A DNA stretch of 64,000 nucleotides from Chitinophagales bacterium (GTDB taxonomy: Bacteria; Bacteroidota; Bacteroidia; Chitinophagales; Chitinophagaceae), in contig JAFLBL010000002.1 of assembly GCA_017303855.1 (NCBI GenBank), positions 310,001 to 374,000 of the forward strand, read 5' to 3'. A program made the position numbers and the translations under genes. Under the pieces are notes generated by a model. The model was not told the DNA's origin and made no database searches. It saw only the letters and a program-made list of their open reading frames with translations. Below are positions 46,381 to 56,351 of the stretch, piece by piece; position 1 is the stretch's first letter; the number at the start of each line of letters is the position of its first letter.

Positions 46381-47988
46381 ATGAAACGTATATCAATAAA
46401 TAAACTCATACTGACAGGGGTCGTGCTGCTGACACTGGCTTCCTGTGCGAAAAAGCTGGATCTGTTTCCGCAAAATGACCTGACCAGCGAAACTACCTAT
46501 GCCACAGCAGCCGGTTACAAATCGGTGTTGGCAAAAGTATATGCCGGTCTGGCTACAACAGGTAACCAGGGACCTGCCGGGGGGTCTGATATCCAGGGAC
46601 TGGATGAAGGATCACAATCTCCTTTTATCCGTGGTTTCTTCAATGTTCAGGAACTGCCGACTGATGAAGCCGTGGTTTCCTGGAATGACCAGACCATTAA
46701 GGACTTTCATAGTCTGAGCTGGTCCAGTGCGGATCCTTTCCTGTACGGACTGTATTCAAGGCTTGTATACAATGTAATGCTGGCCAACGAATACCTGCGC
46801 GAGTCAGCGGATGATAAAGTTTCTGCCCGGGGTATTTCCGGTGCGGATGCCGCTGAAATTAAATCCACCCGTGCGGAAGTACGTTTCCTGCGTGCCTTCA
46901 ACTACTGGGTGCTGATGGATGTGTTTGGTAAATCCACTTTCATTGATGAAACCAATGTAGTGGGAACTACTTTGCCGGGTGAAAAAAACCGGACGGAGCT
47001 GTTCACCTATATTGAAACAGAACTGAAAGCAATCGAAACCGAACTGAAAACCGTGAAGACGATTGAATACGGTCGTGTGGATCAGGGAGCTGCCTGGGCT
47101 TTACTCGCACGGATGTATCTCAATGCACAGGTATATACCGGTACCGCCAAATGGACTGAAGCCGTTACATATGCGAAAAAAGTAATTGCAGGCGGTTATT
47201 CTTTACATAGCGATTACCGTCAGCTTTTCATGGCGGATAACGACAAACGCACCAGTGAAATGATTTATGCGGTGAATTGTGATGGTCTGCATACCAAATC
47301 ATACGGTAACACCACCTTCTTTGTACACTGCGCGGCTGGTGATGACCACAATGAATTTGGTGTAGGTGGTGGCTGGTATGGTTACAGGGCTACAAAAGGA
47401 CTGGCTGATCGTTTTACCGACCTGACCGGTACAACTGATAAAAGAGCCATGTTTACCACTTCCGCATTTGGCACCAGTGCTTCCCAGATTGCCATTGCCG
47501 ATGTAGGCAACTTTGCCAACGGACTGCACGTTAATAAATACAGGAATATCCGTTCCGACGGTGGTCCTGTGTCCGATGTAAACCGCGACTTTGCGGATAT
47601 TGACTTCCCGATCTTCCGTTTGCCTGAAATGTATCTGATCTATGCGGAAGCCGTACTGCGCGGCGGTACAGGTGGTGATGTGGCTACCGCTACCGGTTAT
47701 ATGAACCTGATTCGTCAGCGGGCATATGGCAATACCTCCGGCAACATTACTTCCGGTCAGCTGGATCTGGCCTTTGTACTGGATGAAAGAGCCCGTGAGT
47801 TTTACTGGGAAGGTCATCGTCGTACCGACCTGATCCGTTACAACCAACTGACTACGGCTACTTATCTGTGGCCCTGGAAAGGCGGCGTTGCTTCCGGAAC
47901 ACCCGTAGACAGCAAGTATAATATTTTCCCGATACCGGCCACGAACCGGACAGCGAATCCCAACCTGACTCAAAACCCAGGTTATTAA
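46381..47988 (+). CDS. SusD-family lipoprotein, galactan locus
   Basis: 535 residues. Lipobox LLTLASC near residue 22 (ILTGVVLLTLASC). SusD marks: TYATAAGYKSVLAKVYAGLA (N-terminal), STRAEVRFLRAFNYWVLMDV, WALLARMYLNAQVYTG, and the C-terminal VLDERAREFYWEGHRRTDLI and FPIPATNRTANPNLTQNPGY, which match the other SusD here. It binds glycan on the surface and caps the SusC barrel. susE follows after 23 bp. Confidence 0.95.
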   Translation: MKRISINKLILTGVVLLTLASCAKKLDLFPQNDLTSETTYATAAGYKSVLAKVYAGLATTGNQGPAGGSDIQGLDEGSQSPFIRGFFNVQELPTDEAVVSWNDQTIKDFHSLSWSSADPFLYGLYSRLVYNVMLANEYLRESADDKVSARGISGADAAEIKSTRAEVRFLRAFNYWVLMDVFGKSTFIDETNVVGTTLPGEKNRTELFTYIETELKAIETELKTVKTIEYGRVDQGAAWALLARMYLNAQVYTGTAKWTEAVTYAKKVIAGGYSLHSDYRQLFMADNDKRTSEMIYAVNCDGLHTKSYGNTTFFVHCAAGDDHNEFGVGGGWYGYRATKGLADRFTDLTGTTDKRAMFTTSAFGTSASQIAIADVGNFANGLHVNKYRNIRSDGGPVSDVNRDFADIDFPIFRLPEMYLIYAEAVLRGGTGGDVATATGYMNLIRQRAYGNTSGNITSGQLDLAFVLDERAREFYWEGHRRTDLIRYNQLTTATYLWPWKGGVASGTPVDSKYNIFPIPATNRTANPNLTQNPGY

Positions 47989-48011
47989 TCAAATTCTAAA
48001 ACTGCCAGAAT

Positions 48012-48860
48012 ATGAAAAGTATTTTGAAACTTCTGATTGGTTCTCTGTTCCTCGGAGTGGCATTTACCTCCTGTAAGAAAGAAGAGAACAAAATCTATTA
48101 TGAAGGCGGGACGGCACCAGTACTGTCAGCCTCTTCCACCGCCACCATGGTGCTGAATAAGGACTATAAAGACGATGTGGCCATTAAATTCAGCTGGACC
48201 AACCCGAACTATATGTTCACTACCGGTGTAAGTTCACAGGACGTGACCTATACCCTGCAGGTGGATACAGCGGGCAAAAATTTTACCAGTGCCGGTATCC
48301 AGGAAAGGGCGATTGCCAAAGACCTGAGTGTGACACTGACCGTAAAAGAACTGAATGCCTTTCTTTCCAAAATGGAACTGAAAGCAGGTGTGGCATACAA
48401 CATGGAATTCCGTGTAAAAGCCAGCCTGATAAACAATACCGTACCGCTGTTTTCCAATGTGCTGAAAATCCGGATCACACCTTACCTGGATTATGCAGTT
48501 GAACCTCCGGGCACAGCCGGTGCGAATTATAATGATGGTGAATTATGGGTTGTAGGTGATGCTTTTGCAGGTGGCTGGAATAACCCGCTGCTGGCTCCGT
48601 ATAATACATCTCAGAAATTTACCCGTATCGACGTACTGCATTATGAACTGACTGTTCCGTTTAACGCTACCGGCGGTTATAAGCTGGTGCAGACCATGGG
48701 CGTATGGGGTACACAATACCACGCGCTGGATGGTACAGCTGCACTCTCCGGTGATTTTGAAAAAAGGGATGCAGATCCCCAGTTTCCTTCACCCGGTGCA
48801 GGTACTTACAAGATTGAAGTGAATTTTCAAACCGGTAAGTATAAGTTAACCAAATTATAA
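48012..48860 (+). CDS. SusE-like surface lipoprotein
   Basis: 282 residues. Lipobox LGVAFTSC, then KKEENK. A SusE N-terminal Ig-like domain (about 30-165: APVLSASSTATMVLN, IKFSWTNPNY, VTYTLQVDTAGKNF, TVKELNAFLSKM, SNVLKIRITPYLDY) is followed by one SusF/E-type carbohydrate-binding module (ELWVVGDAFAGGWNNP, FTRIDVLHYELTV). SusE proteins hold glycan at the cell surface. Only one C-terminal module is seen, shorter than the classic 380-residue SusE. Confidence 0.88.
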   Translation: MKSILKLLIGSLFLGVAFTSCKKEENKIYYEGGTAPVLSASSTATMVLNKDYKDDVAIKFSWTNPNYMFTTGVSSQDVTYTLQVDTAGKNFTSAGIQERAIAKDLSVTLTVKELNAFLSKMELKAGVAYNMEFRVKASLINNTVPLFSNVLKIRITPYLDYAVEPPGTAGANYNDGELWVVGDAFAGGWNNPLLAPYNTSQKFTRIDVLHYELTVPFNATGGYKLVQTMGVWGTQYHALDGTAALSGDFEKRDADPQFPSPGAGTYKIEVNFQTGKYKLTKL

Positions 48861-48880
48861 TCCATTAAAATTGGTTTAAA

Positions 48881-50644
48881 ATGACAAAGACAATTAAACA
48901 TATAATGCTCGGCATGCTGTCGGTTGCCGTATTTGCCGGTTGCCAGAAAGTTCCGGATCTGCCTTTATACGGTAATGGCACACCGGTAACACTCACTGCT
49001 AACAAAACGGCCGTGAGCCCCGTTCCGGCAGATTCATTAACAAATGTGATCAGTTTCACCTGGACAGATCCTGATTATAAACAGGATTCCACCCTGTACA
49101 AATATGTACTGGAAGTGGATTCCAGCGGCAGAAATTTTGCCAAAGAATCCATTAAAATAGTGACAGGCGCCATGACTACGTCACTCACAGGTAAAGAACT
49201 GAATAATATCCTGCTGAACTACGGATTCTCGCTGGGCACACCGCACGATATTGATGTACGCGTGACTTCTTCTTATGGCAATAACAATGAAGCCTATAAG
49301 TCCAACGTGCTGAAAATCCGCGTTACGCCTTACAATGATCCTTCTGTATTAACAACGGTGAACACAAGCGTAACCTGCGCGTTGGCTACTGCTTCACAAT
49401 TGTCCAATACGTTTAACTGGTCCCGTTCTTTTAACGGTTATGCCGGTACGGTTACGTATACATTGCAGTATGACTCCGCTACCAAGAATTTTGTAGCCCC
49501 GATTGAAGTTCCCGTAGGTGCCGGTTTGTATACAAAAGCGCTGACACAAGGTGAAATGAATGAAACCGCGCTGACTTCCGGTATACCCGGAGGCACAACC
49601 GGTAAAGTGGAGTACAGAATTAAAGCCACTACCGCTCAGGGTGCCATATCTTATTCCAATGTGGTGAATGTAACTATTCAGAGCTATGTACCCATCCTCC
49701 GGTTCTACCTGCCGGGTGGTTACCAGGCTGCTACCGGCAACGGTAACAACTGGGATCCCGGTACTGCACCTGAACTGATTCGTGATATCCGTTCATCCGC
49801 GCTGAACCAGCTGTATTATATCTACATGTACATGCCCGCCGGTGCTGAGTTTAAATTAACACAGGGCCGTTCCTGGGATGTGAACTATGGCGGTAGCGGC
49901 GGTAACTTATCAGCAGGTGGAGCAAACCTGACTGTAGCTACGGCAGGTTTCTATCGTATTTCCGTTGACCGTGTGAACATGAAATATGATATCCGTGAAG
50001 GACGTATGGGCTTTGTAGGCGGTGCCACAGGTGCAGGATGGACTCCTGCCAACGTGTTCCCCAACTATGCCATGGGTCTTGCATCAAATAATCTCTTTGT
50101 CGGCTTATCCGATTTCACTACCGGAGGCTGGAAAATGATTGACCATAATGACTGGAACAATGGCGATATCAGTGTTACCAATGCCAGAAGCTATGGCTCC
50201 ACCGGCGGCAGTGGAAGTCCCCTGCTGGTGAATGATGCCAACATGCCCGACATTGCTACTGCAGGACGCTATCGCATAATCTGGGATGGCCGCAACGTGG
50301 ATAACGTGAAATATGAAATGTCTCCTGCTACCGAAATGCGCGTGGTTGGAAATGGTATACAAGGCGTTCCTGACTGGAACCCAGGTGCCAGTCCGAATAT
50401 GACCTATGCCGGCAATGGCGTATGGACCATTACGGTGACACTGGTAGCCGGCCGCGATATTAAATTCCTGGCAGGTAATGACTGGGGAGCCTTCGACTAC
50501 GAAGACAACAGTGGCGGAAGTACTGATACCGGTACACCCCGTAAGATCAAATGGGAAGGTGGCGATAACTTCAAAACACCAACTACTACCGGCAGTTATA
50601 CAATTACACTGAATGAGCACACACAAACAGTGACCATCAACTGA
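48881..50644 (+). CDS. SusE/SusF-like surface lipoprotein
   Basis: 587 residues. Lipobox SVAVFAGC near residue 20. Two SusE-type Ig domains: about 30-155 (FTWTDPDYKQDSTLYKYVLE, VDSSGRNF, SNVLKIRVTPYND) and about 160-268 (FNWSRSFNGYAGTVTYTLQY, SNVVNVTIQSY). Then three beta-modules (about 270-380, 385-490, 495-587) with RFYLPGGYQAATG, MGFVGGATGAGW and MRVVGNGIQGVPDWNPGA starts, which look like successive SusF carbohydrate-binding domains. It is probably a multivalent surface glycan binder. Ends just before a strong terminator that separates it from the GH53 gene. Confidence 0.88.
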   Translation: MTKTIKHIMLGMLSVAVFAGCQKVPDLPLYGNGTPVTLTANKTAVSPVPADSLTNVISFTWTDPDYKQDSTLYKYVLEVDSSGRNFAKESIKIVTGAMTTSLTGKELNNILLNYGFSLGTPHDIDVRVTSSYGNNNEAYKSNVLKIRVTPYNDPSVLTTVNTSVTCALATASQLSNTFNWSRSFNGYAGTVTYTLQYDSATKNFVAPIEVPVGAGLYTKALTQGEMNETALTSGIPGGTTGKVEYRIKATTAQGAISYSNVVNVTIQSYVPILRFYLPGGYQAATGNGNNWDPGTAPELIRDIRSSALNQLYYIYMYMPAGAEFKLTQGRSWDVNYGGSGGNLSAGGANLTVATAGFYRISVDRVNMKYDIREGRMGFVGGATGAGWTPANVFPNYAMGLASNNLFVGLSDFTTGGWKMIDHNDWNNGDISVTNARSYGSTGGSGSPLLVNDANMPDIATAGRYRIIWDGRNVDNVKYEMSPATEMRVVGNGIQGVPDWNPGASPNMTYAGNGVWTITVTLVAGRDIKFLAGNDWGAFDYEDNSGGSTDTGTPRKIKWEGGDNFKTPTTTGSYTITLNEHTQTVTIN

Positions 50645-50667
50645 TCATTCTAAATGATTATAATCAT

Positions 50668-50703
50668 AAGACGCCACCCCAACCGGGTGGCGTCTTATTT
50701 TTG
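50668..50703 (+). terminator. Intrinsic terminator after the SusF-like gene
   Basis: Perfect 12-bp GC-rich stem AAGACGCCACCC (50668-50679) with GGGTGGCGTCTT (50685-50696), five-base loop and ATTTTTG after it. It lies 23 bp past the stop and ends 5 bp before the next start codon, so readthrough would set the ratio of enzymes to binding proteins. Confidence 0.85.
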
Positions 50704-50707
50704 TGGT

Positions 50708-51742
50708 ATGAAAAAGAATCTTGAACGCCTGTTTGTTGTTTCAGCACTATGGATACTCCTGTTTTCAGGATCCTGCAAATCCGATAAACCGGCACCTCCG
50801 CCACCTGCACCCACTTTCTCTTTTGCAAAAGGGGCCGATGTAGGCTGGCTCACGGAGATGGAAGCAGCCGGAAAAAAATTCTATACTGCTGCCGGTACGG
50901 AGACGGAATGCATCACCTTACTGAAAGGATTGGGGATGAATTCCATTCGCCTGCGTGTATGGGTAAACCCCGCAGGCGGCTATAATAACGCGGCTGATGT
51001 ACTCGCCAAAGCCCTGCGTGCAAAAAATGCAGGGATGCGGATCATGATTGATTTTCATTACAGCGATACCTGGGCCGATCCCGGACAACAGGCACCACCC
51101 GTTGCCTGGGCTGCACAGAGTCTCACTGAATTACAGACTTCCGTTTATAATCATACGTATACGGTTCTTTCCAACCTGAAAAATAACGGCGTGATTCCCG
51201 AATGGGTGCAGGTAGGCAATGAAACCAATAACGGTATGCTCTGGCCAACAGGGAAAGCCTCAACCAGCATGGCCAATTTTGCTTCACTGATAAAACAAGG
51301 ATACAATGCGGTAAAAGCCGTGGATGCATCTATTAAAGTAATTGTGCATTTGTCCAACGGACATGACAACAGTTTATACCGCTGGATCTTCGACGGATTA
51401 ACGGCCAATGGCGCCAACTGGGATATTACCGGCATGTCACTTTATCCTGAACCCACCGACTGGGCCACCCGCAATGATCAGTGCCTGTATAATGTAAATG
51501 ACCTGATCAGTCGTTATGGCCGCGAGGTCATGATTACCGAAGTAGGTATGAGCTGGGATCAGCCCGATGCCTGTAAGTCATTCCTCACGGACCTGATTAC
51601 AAAAATGAAAGCCGTATCCGGCAATAAAGTCCTGGGTGTCTTCTATTGGGAACCGCAGAGCTATGGCAACTGGCAGGGCTATACCAAGGGAGCTTTTGAT
51701 AATGCAGGTAAGCCAACGATTGCGCTAAATGCGTTTAACTAA
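50708..51742 (+). CDS. GH53 endo-beta-1,4-galactanase lipoprotein
   Basis: 344 residues from the ATG at 50708; an in-frame ATG 18 codons upstream lies before the terminator and is not used. Lipobox LLFSGSC then KSDKPAPPPPAP. GH53 barrel: FAKGADVGWLTEMEAAGKKF, acid/base Glu172 in VQVGNETNNGMLWP and nucleophile Glu278 in VMITEVGMSW. It cuts beta-1,4-galactan at the cell surface, feeding the SusCD pair. Same direction as the SusF-like gene but beyond a terminator. Confidence 0.93.
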   Translation: MKKNLERLFVVSALWILLFSGSCKSDKPAPPPPAPTFSFAKGADVGWLTEMEAAGKKFYTAAGTETECITLLKGLGMNSIRLRVWVNPAGGYNNAADVLAKALRAKNAGMRIMIDFHYSDTWADPGQQAPPVAWAAQSLTELQTSVYNHTYTVLSNLKNNGVIPEWVQVGNETNNGMLWPTGKASTSMANFASLIKQGYNAVKAVDASIKVIVHLSNGHDNSLYRWIFDGLTANGANWDITGMSLYPEPTDWATRNDQCLYNVNDLISRYGREVMITEVGMSWDQPDACKSFLTDLITKMKAVSGNKVLGVFYWEPQSYGNWQGYTKGAFDNAGKPTIALNAFN

Positions 51743-51777
51743 CAACTGTACATTGGATTGTTCACTAACTTGCTCTC

Positions 51778-54700
51778 ATGAAAAACTATGGAATCTTGTT
51801 GCTGCTGGTACTGGGTATGGTACCGGGCGCAACGGCCCAGCGGCAACGTCTGTCTTTTGATGCAGACTGGAAATTCGCATTCGGAAATGCGGGTGACCCT
51901 ACCCGTGATTTTAATTACAGTATCAGTACGATCTTTTCCAAATCGGGCGCCGCACCCGGAACCGCGATTGATCCGAAATTTGATGATAAAAAATGGCGTA
52001 GTCTCCATCTGCCGCATGACTGGGCTGTGGAACTGCCCTTTGTGCAGAAAGATAATTTTGATGTACAGTCGCACGGCTATAAACCCGTGGGTGGTCTCTT
52101 TCCCGAAACCAGTATTGGCTGGTACCGCAAACATTTCAGTATAGCCGCAGCCGACTCCGGTCAGCGGTTTCAATTGCAGTTTGACGGGGTATTCAGGGAC
52201 GCGCAGTTCTGGCTGAATGGTTTTTACCTGGGAAATAATAAAAGCGGGTATGTAGGGGTCAGTTATGATGTAACGGATTATATCAATTATAATAAAGAGA
52301 ATGTGCTGGTGGTTCGCGTAGATGCCACGCAGTACGAAGGCTGGTTTTATGAAGGCGCCGGAATATACAGGCATGTATGGCTGAATAAATACACACCGGC
52401 GCATATTGCAACAGATGGTGTATACGCCTGGTCTGAGCAGAAGGGGAATATGACCAGTATCACCGTTGAAACCACCTTGGAAAACCAGGGACTTTCTGCT
52501 GCACCGCTTTCAGTGAGCAGTTATATAACAGACCGTACCGGAAAGAAACTGGCCATCAGCAAAGCCGATGCGGTTCAGCTCCCGGTGAATGGCCGCCAGT
52601 CGGTCAAACAGTATTTGCTGGTGAAAGATGCCCGTAAATGGTCACTCGAGGATCCCTATCTATACCGGATCGTATCGGTGGTGAAGCAGAACGGCAAAGT
52701 GACCGACAGTGTACAACAACGGTTCGGTATCCGCACGATCGAAATAAAACCCAACGGCCTTTTTCTCAATGGTACTCATGTAAAAATAAAAGGCACCAAC
52801 AATCATCAGGACCATGCGGGGGTAGGCAGTGCCCTGCCGGATTACCTGCAGTATTACCGGATTGCTTTATTGAAAAAAATGGGCAGCAATGCCTATCGTA
52901 CCAGTCACCATGCACCCACTCCCGAACTGCTGGATGCCTGCGACAGTCTCGGTATGCTGGTGATGGATGAACAACGTCTGCTCAACAGCAGTCCTGAATA
53001 TATCGATCAGTTTGAACGGCTGATCAGGCGGGACAGGAACAGGGCTTCCGTGTTCATGTGGTCCATCGGCAACGAAGAAGGCTGGATACATACCAATAGC
53101 CTGGGCAAGCGCATTGCACAAACGTTAATCGCCAAACAAAAAGAGCTGGATCCCACCCGCACCTGTACCTATGCCGCGGATGTGGCCAATGTCTTCAACG
53201 GCGTGAATGAAGTGATTCCCGTGCGTTCCTTTAACTACCGGCAATACGCGGTGGCCGATTATCACCGTGATCATCCCGATCAGCCGATCATTGGCACGGA
53301 GATGGGCAGTACGGTAACCACCAGGGGACAATATGAAAAAGATTCTGTACGTGGTTATGTACCCGATCAGGATATTACTGCTCCCTGGTGGGCCAGTAAG
53401 GCCGAGGACTGGTGGAGCCTTGCGGGACCCAATGATTTCTGGCTCGGTGGATTTATCTGGACCGGTCTTGATTACCGCGGCGAGCCTACGCCTTTTCAAT
53501 GGCCCAATATCAACTCTCATTTCGGGGTGATGGATATGTGCGGTTTTCCCAAGAACATTTATTACTACTACAAAAGCTGGTGGACCGATGAGGATGTGCT
53601 GCATATTTCCCCGCATTGGAACTGGCGGGATAAGGCGCCCGGCTGGAACAAGAAACAGGGCGATCCGGTGGATGTATGGGTAAATACCAATGCCGATAAT
53701 GTGGAATTATTTGTCAACGGAAAAAGCCTGGGCAAAAAAGAGATGCCGCGTTTCAGTCACCTGAAGTGGACGGTGAACTATGAACCCGGTAAACTTGAAG
53801 CGGTGGCCTATAAAAAAGGAAAGCGGTTATACAGCAAGGTGGAAACCACCGGTCAGCCCGTAGAAGTGGTGGTAACCCCGTATAAGACCACGATACTGGC
53901 AGATGGTAAAGATGCCACGGTGCTGAATATAACGGTGCTTGACCGCGAGGGCAGGGAAGTACCGGATGCCGATAATCTTATAAGTTTTAGTATTGCAGGC
54001 GATGGAAAAATCATTGGTGCGGGCAATGGCGATCCGTCAAGCCATGAACCGGATAAATGTGCGGAGGGCAGGTGGCAGCGGACTTTATTCAATGGCAAAT
54101 GCCAGGTGATTGTACAGGCAGGTACTAAACCCGGTATGATTAAGTTTGACGCCACGGCAAAAGGATTATGGTCCGGTGGTACGGATATACAGACGATTGA
54201 TCCGGAAGAAGTGAAGAAAGTAACCGTGGACAAAACCTATCAGCTCAGCGGCGAACAGGCAAAGCGCAGGGAAGTGGGGAAAATGCTGGGAGCCGATATT
54301 TCTTTCTTACCTGAACTGGAAGCCAGGGGGATGAAGTTTACGGATAAAGGCGTGCAGAAAGACGCGGTGGAGATTTTGAAGCAGCATGGAATGAATTATG
54401 TGCGCTTGCGGATATTTCATAATCCGGCTGCCGATAGCGGGTATTCACCCGGCAAGGGATTCTGTGATCTGAAGAACACGTTGTCCATGGCCAAACGCGT
54501 AAAAGCCGCGGGGATGAAGCTCTTGCTGGATTTTCACTACAGTGATTACTGGGCGGATCCCGGTAAACAGTATAAGCCTGCTGACTGGAGGGGATTGGAT
54601 TTTGAAGCGTTAAAAAAGAAGGTCTTTGCGTATACAAAAGAAGTGATGGAAGCCCTGAAGGCGCAGGGCACCACACCCGATATGGTGCAGGTGGGTAATG

Positions 54701-55197
54701 AGATCAATCACGGCATCATCTGGCCGGAGGGGAATGTCGGTTATTTTGATCAGCTGGCACAACTGATCAATGCCGGTAATGCGGCGGTAAAAGCCGTGGA
54801 TCCCACGGTGATACTGATGCTGCATGTGGCGTTGGGCGGACAGAATGATGAATCGGTTTTCTTCATTGATAATATGGTGGCCCGCGGGGTGGCATTTGAC
54901 GTGATCGGGGAGTCTTACTATCCGAAATGGCATGGCACGCTGGAGGACCTGGAATATAACCTGAATGACCTGGCCCGGCGTTATGAGCGGGATGTGATTG
55001 TGGTGGAGTACTCGCACCGGAAAGAGGCCGTGAATAAGATCGCTTTTGAAGTAAAAGGCGGTCGCGGCAAAGGCACCTGTATCTGGGAGCCGCTGAGTAC
55101 CTGGGAGAAATTTTTTGACGAAAAAGGAAATGCAAACAACCTGCTGGAGCTTTATGATGTGATCAGCGGGCACTATTTACAAACAGCAACTAAATGA
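51778..55197 (+). CDS. GH2 beta-galactosidase fused to GH53 galactanase
   Basis: 1139 residues, secreted (signal LLLLVLGMVPGATA-Q). GH2 part: sugar-binding and Ig domains (about 25-320), barrel (about 320-610) with acid/base Glu433 in MWSIGNEEGW and nucleophile Glu508 in IIGTEMGST, then Ig-like C-terminal domains (about 620-820). A second enzyme follows without a frame break: a GH53 barrel (about 835-1139) with GADISFLPELEARGMKFTD, acid/base Glu975 in VQVGNEINHG and nucleophile Glu1077 in VVEYSH. Both active sites look intact. The GH53 half could cut galactan and the GH2 half trim galactose from ends. Its stop overlaps the galactokinase start (ATGA). Confidence 0.92.
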   Translation: MKNYGILLLLVLGMVPGATAQRQRLSFDADWKFAFGNAGDPTRDFNYSISTIFSKSGAAPGTAIDPKFDDKKWRSLHLPHDWAVELPFVQKDNFDVQSHGYKPVGGLFPETSIGWYRKHFSIAAADSGQRFQLQFDGVFRDAQFWLNGFYLGNNKSGYVGVSYDVTDYINYNKENVLVVRVDATQYEGWFYEGAGIYRHVWLNKYTPAHIATDGVYAWSEQKGNMTSITVETTLENQGLSAAPLSVSSYITDRTGKKLAISKADAVQLPVNGRQSVKQYLLVKDARKWSLEDPYLYRIVSVVKQNGKVTDSVQQRFGIRTIEIKPNGLFLNGTHVKIKGTNNHQDHAGVGSALPDYLQYYRIALLKKMGSNAYRTSHHAPTPELLDACDSLGMLVMDEQRLLNSSPEYIDQFERLIRRDRNRASVFMWSIGNEEGWIHTNSLGKRIAQTLIAKQKELDPTRTCTYAADVANVFNGVNEVIPVRSFNYRQYAVADYHRDHPDQPIIGTEMGSTVTTRGQYEKDSVRGYVPDQDITAPWWASKAEDWWSLAGPNDFWLGGFIWTGLDYRGEPTPFQWPNINSHFGVMDMCGFPKNIYYYYKSWWTDEDVLHISPHWNWRDKAPGWNKKQGDPVDVWVNTNADNVELFVNGKSLGKKEMPRFSHLKWTVNYEPGKLEAVAYKKGKRLYSKVETTGQPVEVVVTPYKTTILADGKDATVLNITVLDREGREVPDADNLISFSIAGDGKIIGAGNGDPSSHEPDKCAEGRWQRTLFNGKCQVIVQAGTKPGMIKFDATAKGLWSGGTDIQTIDPEEVKKVTVDKTYQLSGEQAKRREVGKMLGADISFLPELEARGMKFTDKGVQKDAVEILKQHGMNYVRLRIFHNPAADSGYSPGKGFCDLKNTLSMAKRVKAAGMKLLLDFHYSDYWADPGKQYKPADWRGLDFEALKKKVFAYTKEVMEALKAQGTTPDMVQVGNEINHGIIWPEGNVGYFDQLAQLINAGNAAVKAVDPTVILMLHVALGGQNDESVFFIDNMVARGVAFDVIGESYYPKWHGTLEDLEYNLNDLARRYERDVIVVEYSHRKEAVNKIAFEVKGGRGKGTCIWEPLSTWEKFFDEKGNANNLLELYDVISGHYLQTATK

Positions 55198-56351
55198 GCA
55201 GCATGGAAAGCGGATATCCTGTACCGGTAGAATTAGCACCCTATGTAAACAGCAACAGTATCGTGGTTCGTTCGCCGGGCCGTATCAACCTGATCGGCGA
55301 GCACCTGGATTATAACAGTGGTTTTGTATTACCCGCCGCTATAGATAAAGCGGTATATGTGGTGGTGGAGAAGCAGGACCCCCCTTTTTATTCACTGCAC
55401 TCCGTGGATTTCAATGAAACCGCAGACATACCTGTCGCGGACGTAAAGCCCGCATTTGGCCATTGGTACACGTATATTCTCGGTGTGGTGGCGCAGTTCA
55501 ATGCTACGGGTCGTTCCGTGCCACCGTTTAAGATGGCGGTATACGGAGATGTGCCGCTTGGTGCCGGTTTATCTTCATCCGCGGCGATAGAAAGTGCCGC
55601 CGCTTTCAGCATCAACGAACTTTTCGGATACGGATCCGATCGCCTGCAGCTGGTAAAAATGGCACAGCTGGCCGAGCATGAATATGCCGGGGTGAAATGC
55701 GGCATCATGGATATGTTTGCCAGTGTGTTTGGAAAAAAGGGGCAGGTGATCCGGCTCGACTGCCGTTCGCTTGAATACGCGTATTTTCCGCTTGATCTGC
55801 AGGGTTATGAAATTGTGCTGATTGATACACAGGTGAAGCATTCGCTCGCTTCTTCCGAGTACAATGTGCGCCGGGAGCAATGTGAGGCGGGTGTGGCGAT
55901 GATACAAAAGAAGTACCCGGCGGTACAGAGTCTCCGTGATGCCACTATGGCCATGGTCAATGAGTGTATTCCGCAGGACGATATCATTTATCTGCGTTGC
56001 AAATATGTGGTGGAAGAGATTGAACGGCTCGTGACCGGTTGTGCCGACCTGGAGCGGGGCGATGTGGCCGCCTTCGGCAGGAAAATGTACCGCACGCATG
56101 AAGGGCTGAGTAAGGAGTACGGGGTAAGCTGCAAGGAACTCGATTACCTTGCTGATTTCGTAGCTGCCCATCCCGAAGTTATTGGCGCCCGTATGATGGG
56201 TGGAGGCTTTGGCGGCTGTACCATCAACATAATAAAGAAAGAAGCCGTAGAGCCGCTGATTAATGAGCTGCTGCCGCTGTATAAGCGGGATATGGGATTA
56301 GAGTTGAAGTACTATCGGGTGAATATTGAAGAAGGGACGTCCCGGATTTAA
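55194..56351 (+). CDS. galK: Galactokinase
   Basis: 385 residues, starting in the stop of the GH2-GH53 gene (4-bp overlap, translational coupling likely). GHMP kinase marks: galactokinase signature PGRINLIGEHLDYNSGFVLP (about 25-44), ATP loop DVPLGAGLSSSAAIES (about 123-138) and MMGGGFGGCTINII near the C-terminus. It makes galactose 1-phosphate in the cytoplasm for the Leloir pathway, using galactose freed by the two preceding enzymes. No galT or galE is present in the window. Confidence 0.95.
   Translation: MSSMESGYPVPVELAPYVNSNSIVVRSPGRINLIGEHLDYNSGFVLPAAIDKAVYVVVEKQDPPFYSLHSVDFNETADIPVADVKPAFGHWYTYILGVVAQFNATGRSVPPFKMAVYGDVPLGAGLSSSAAIESAAAFSINELFGYGSDRLQLVKMAQLAEHEYAGVKCGIMDMFASVFGKKGQVIRLDCRSLEYAYFPLDLQGYEIVLIDTQVKHSLASSEYNVRREQCEAGVAMIQKKYPAVQSLRDATMAMVNECIPQDDIIYLRCKYVVEEIERLVTGCADLERGDVAAFGRKMYRTHEGLSKEYGVSCKELDYLADFVAAHPEVIGARMMGGGFGGCTINIIKKEAVEPLINELLPLYKRDMGLELKYYRVNIEEGTSRI

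Noticed and set aside
47299-47973. 224-codon open frame opposite the second susD
   Set aside because: It lies wholly inside a well-supported gene on the other strand and has no family pattern. The same holds for the long frames opposite susC, the FG-GAP genes and galK.
50696-50703. TATTTTTG as the promoter of the GH53 gene
   Set aside because: It overlaps the terminator T tract, lies 5 bp before the ATG and has no -33 partner. The match is likely incidental.
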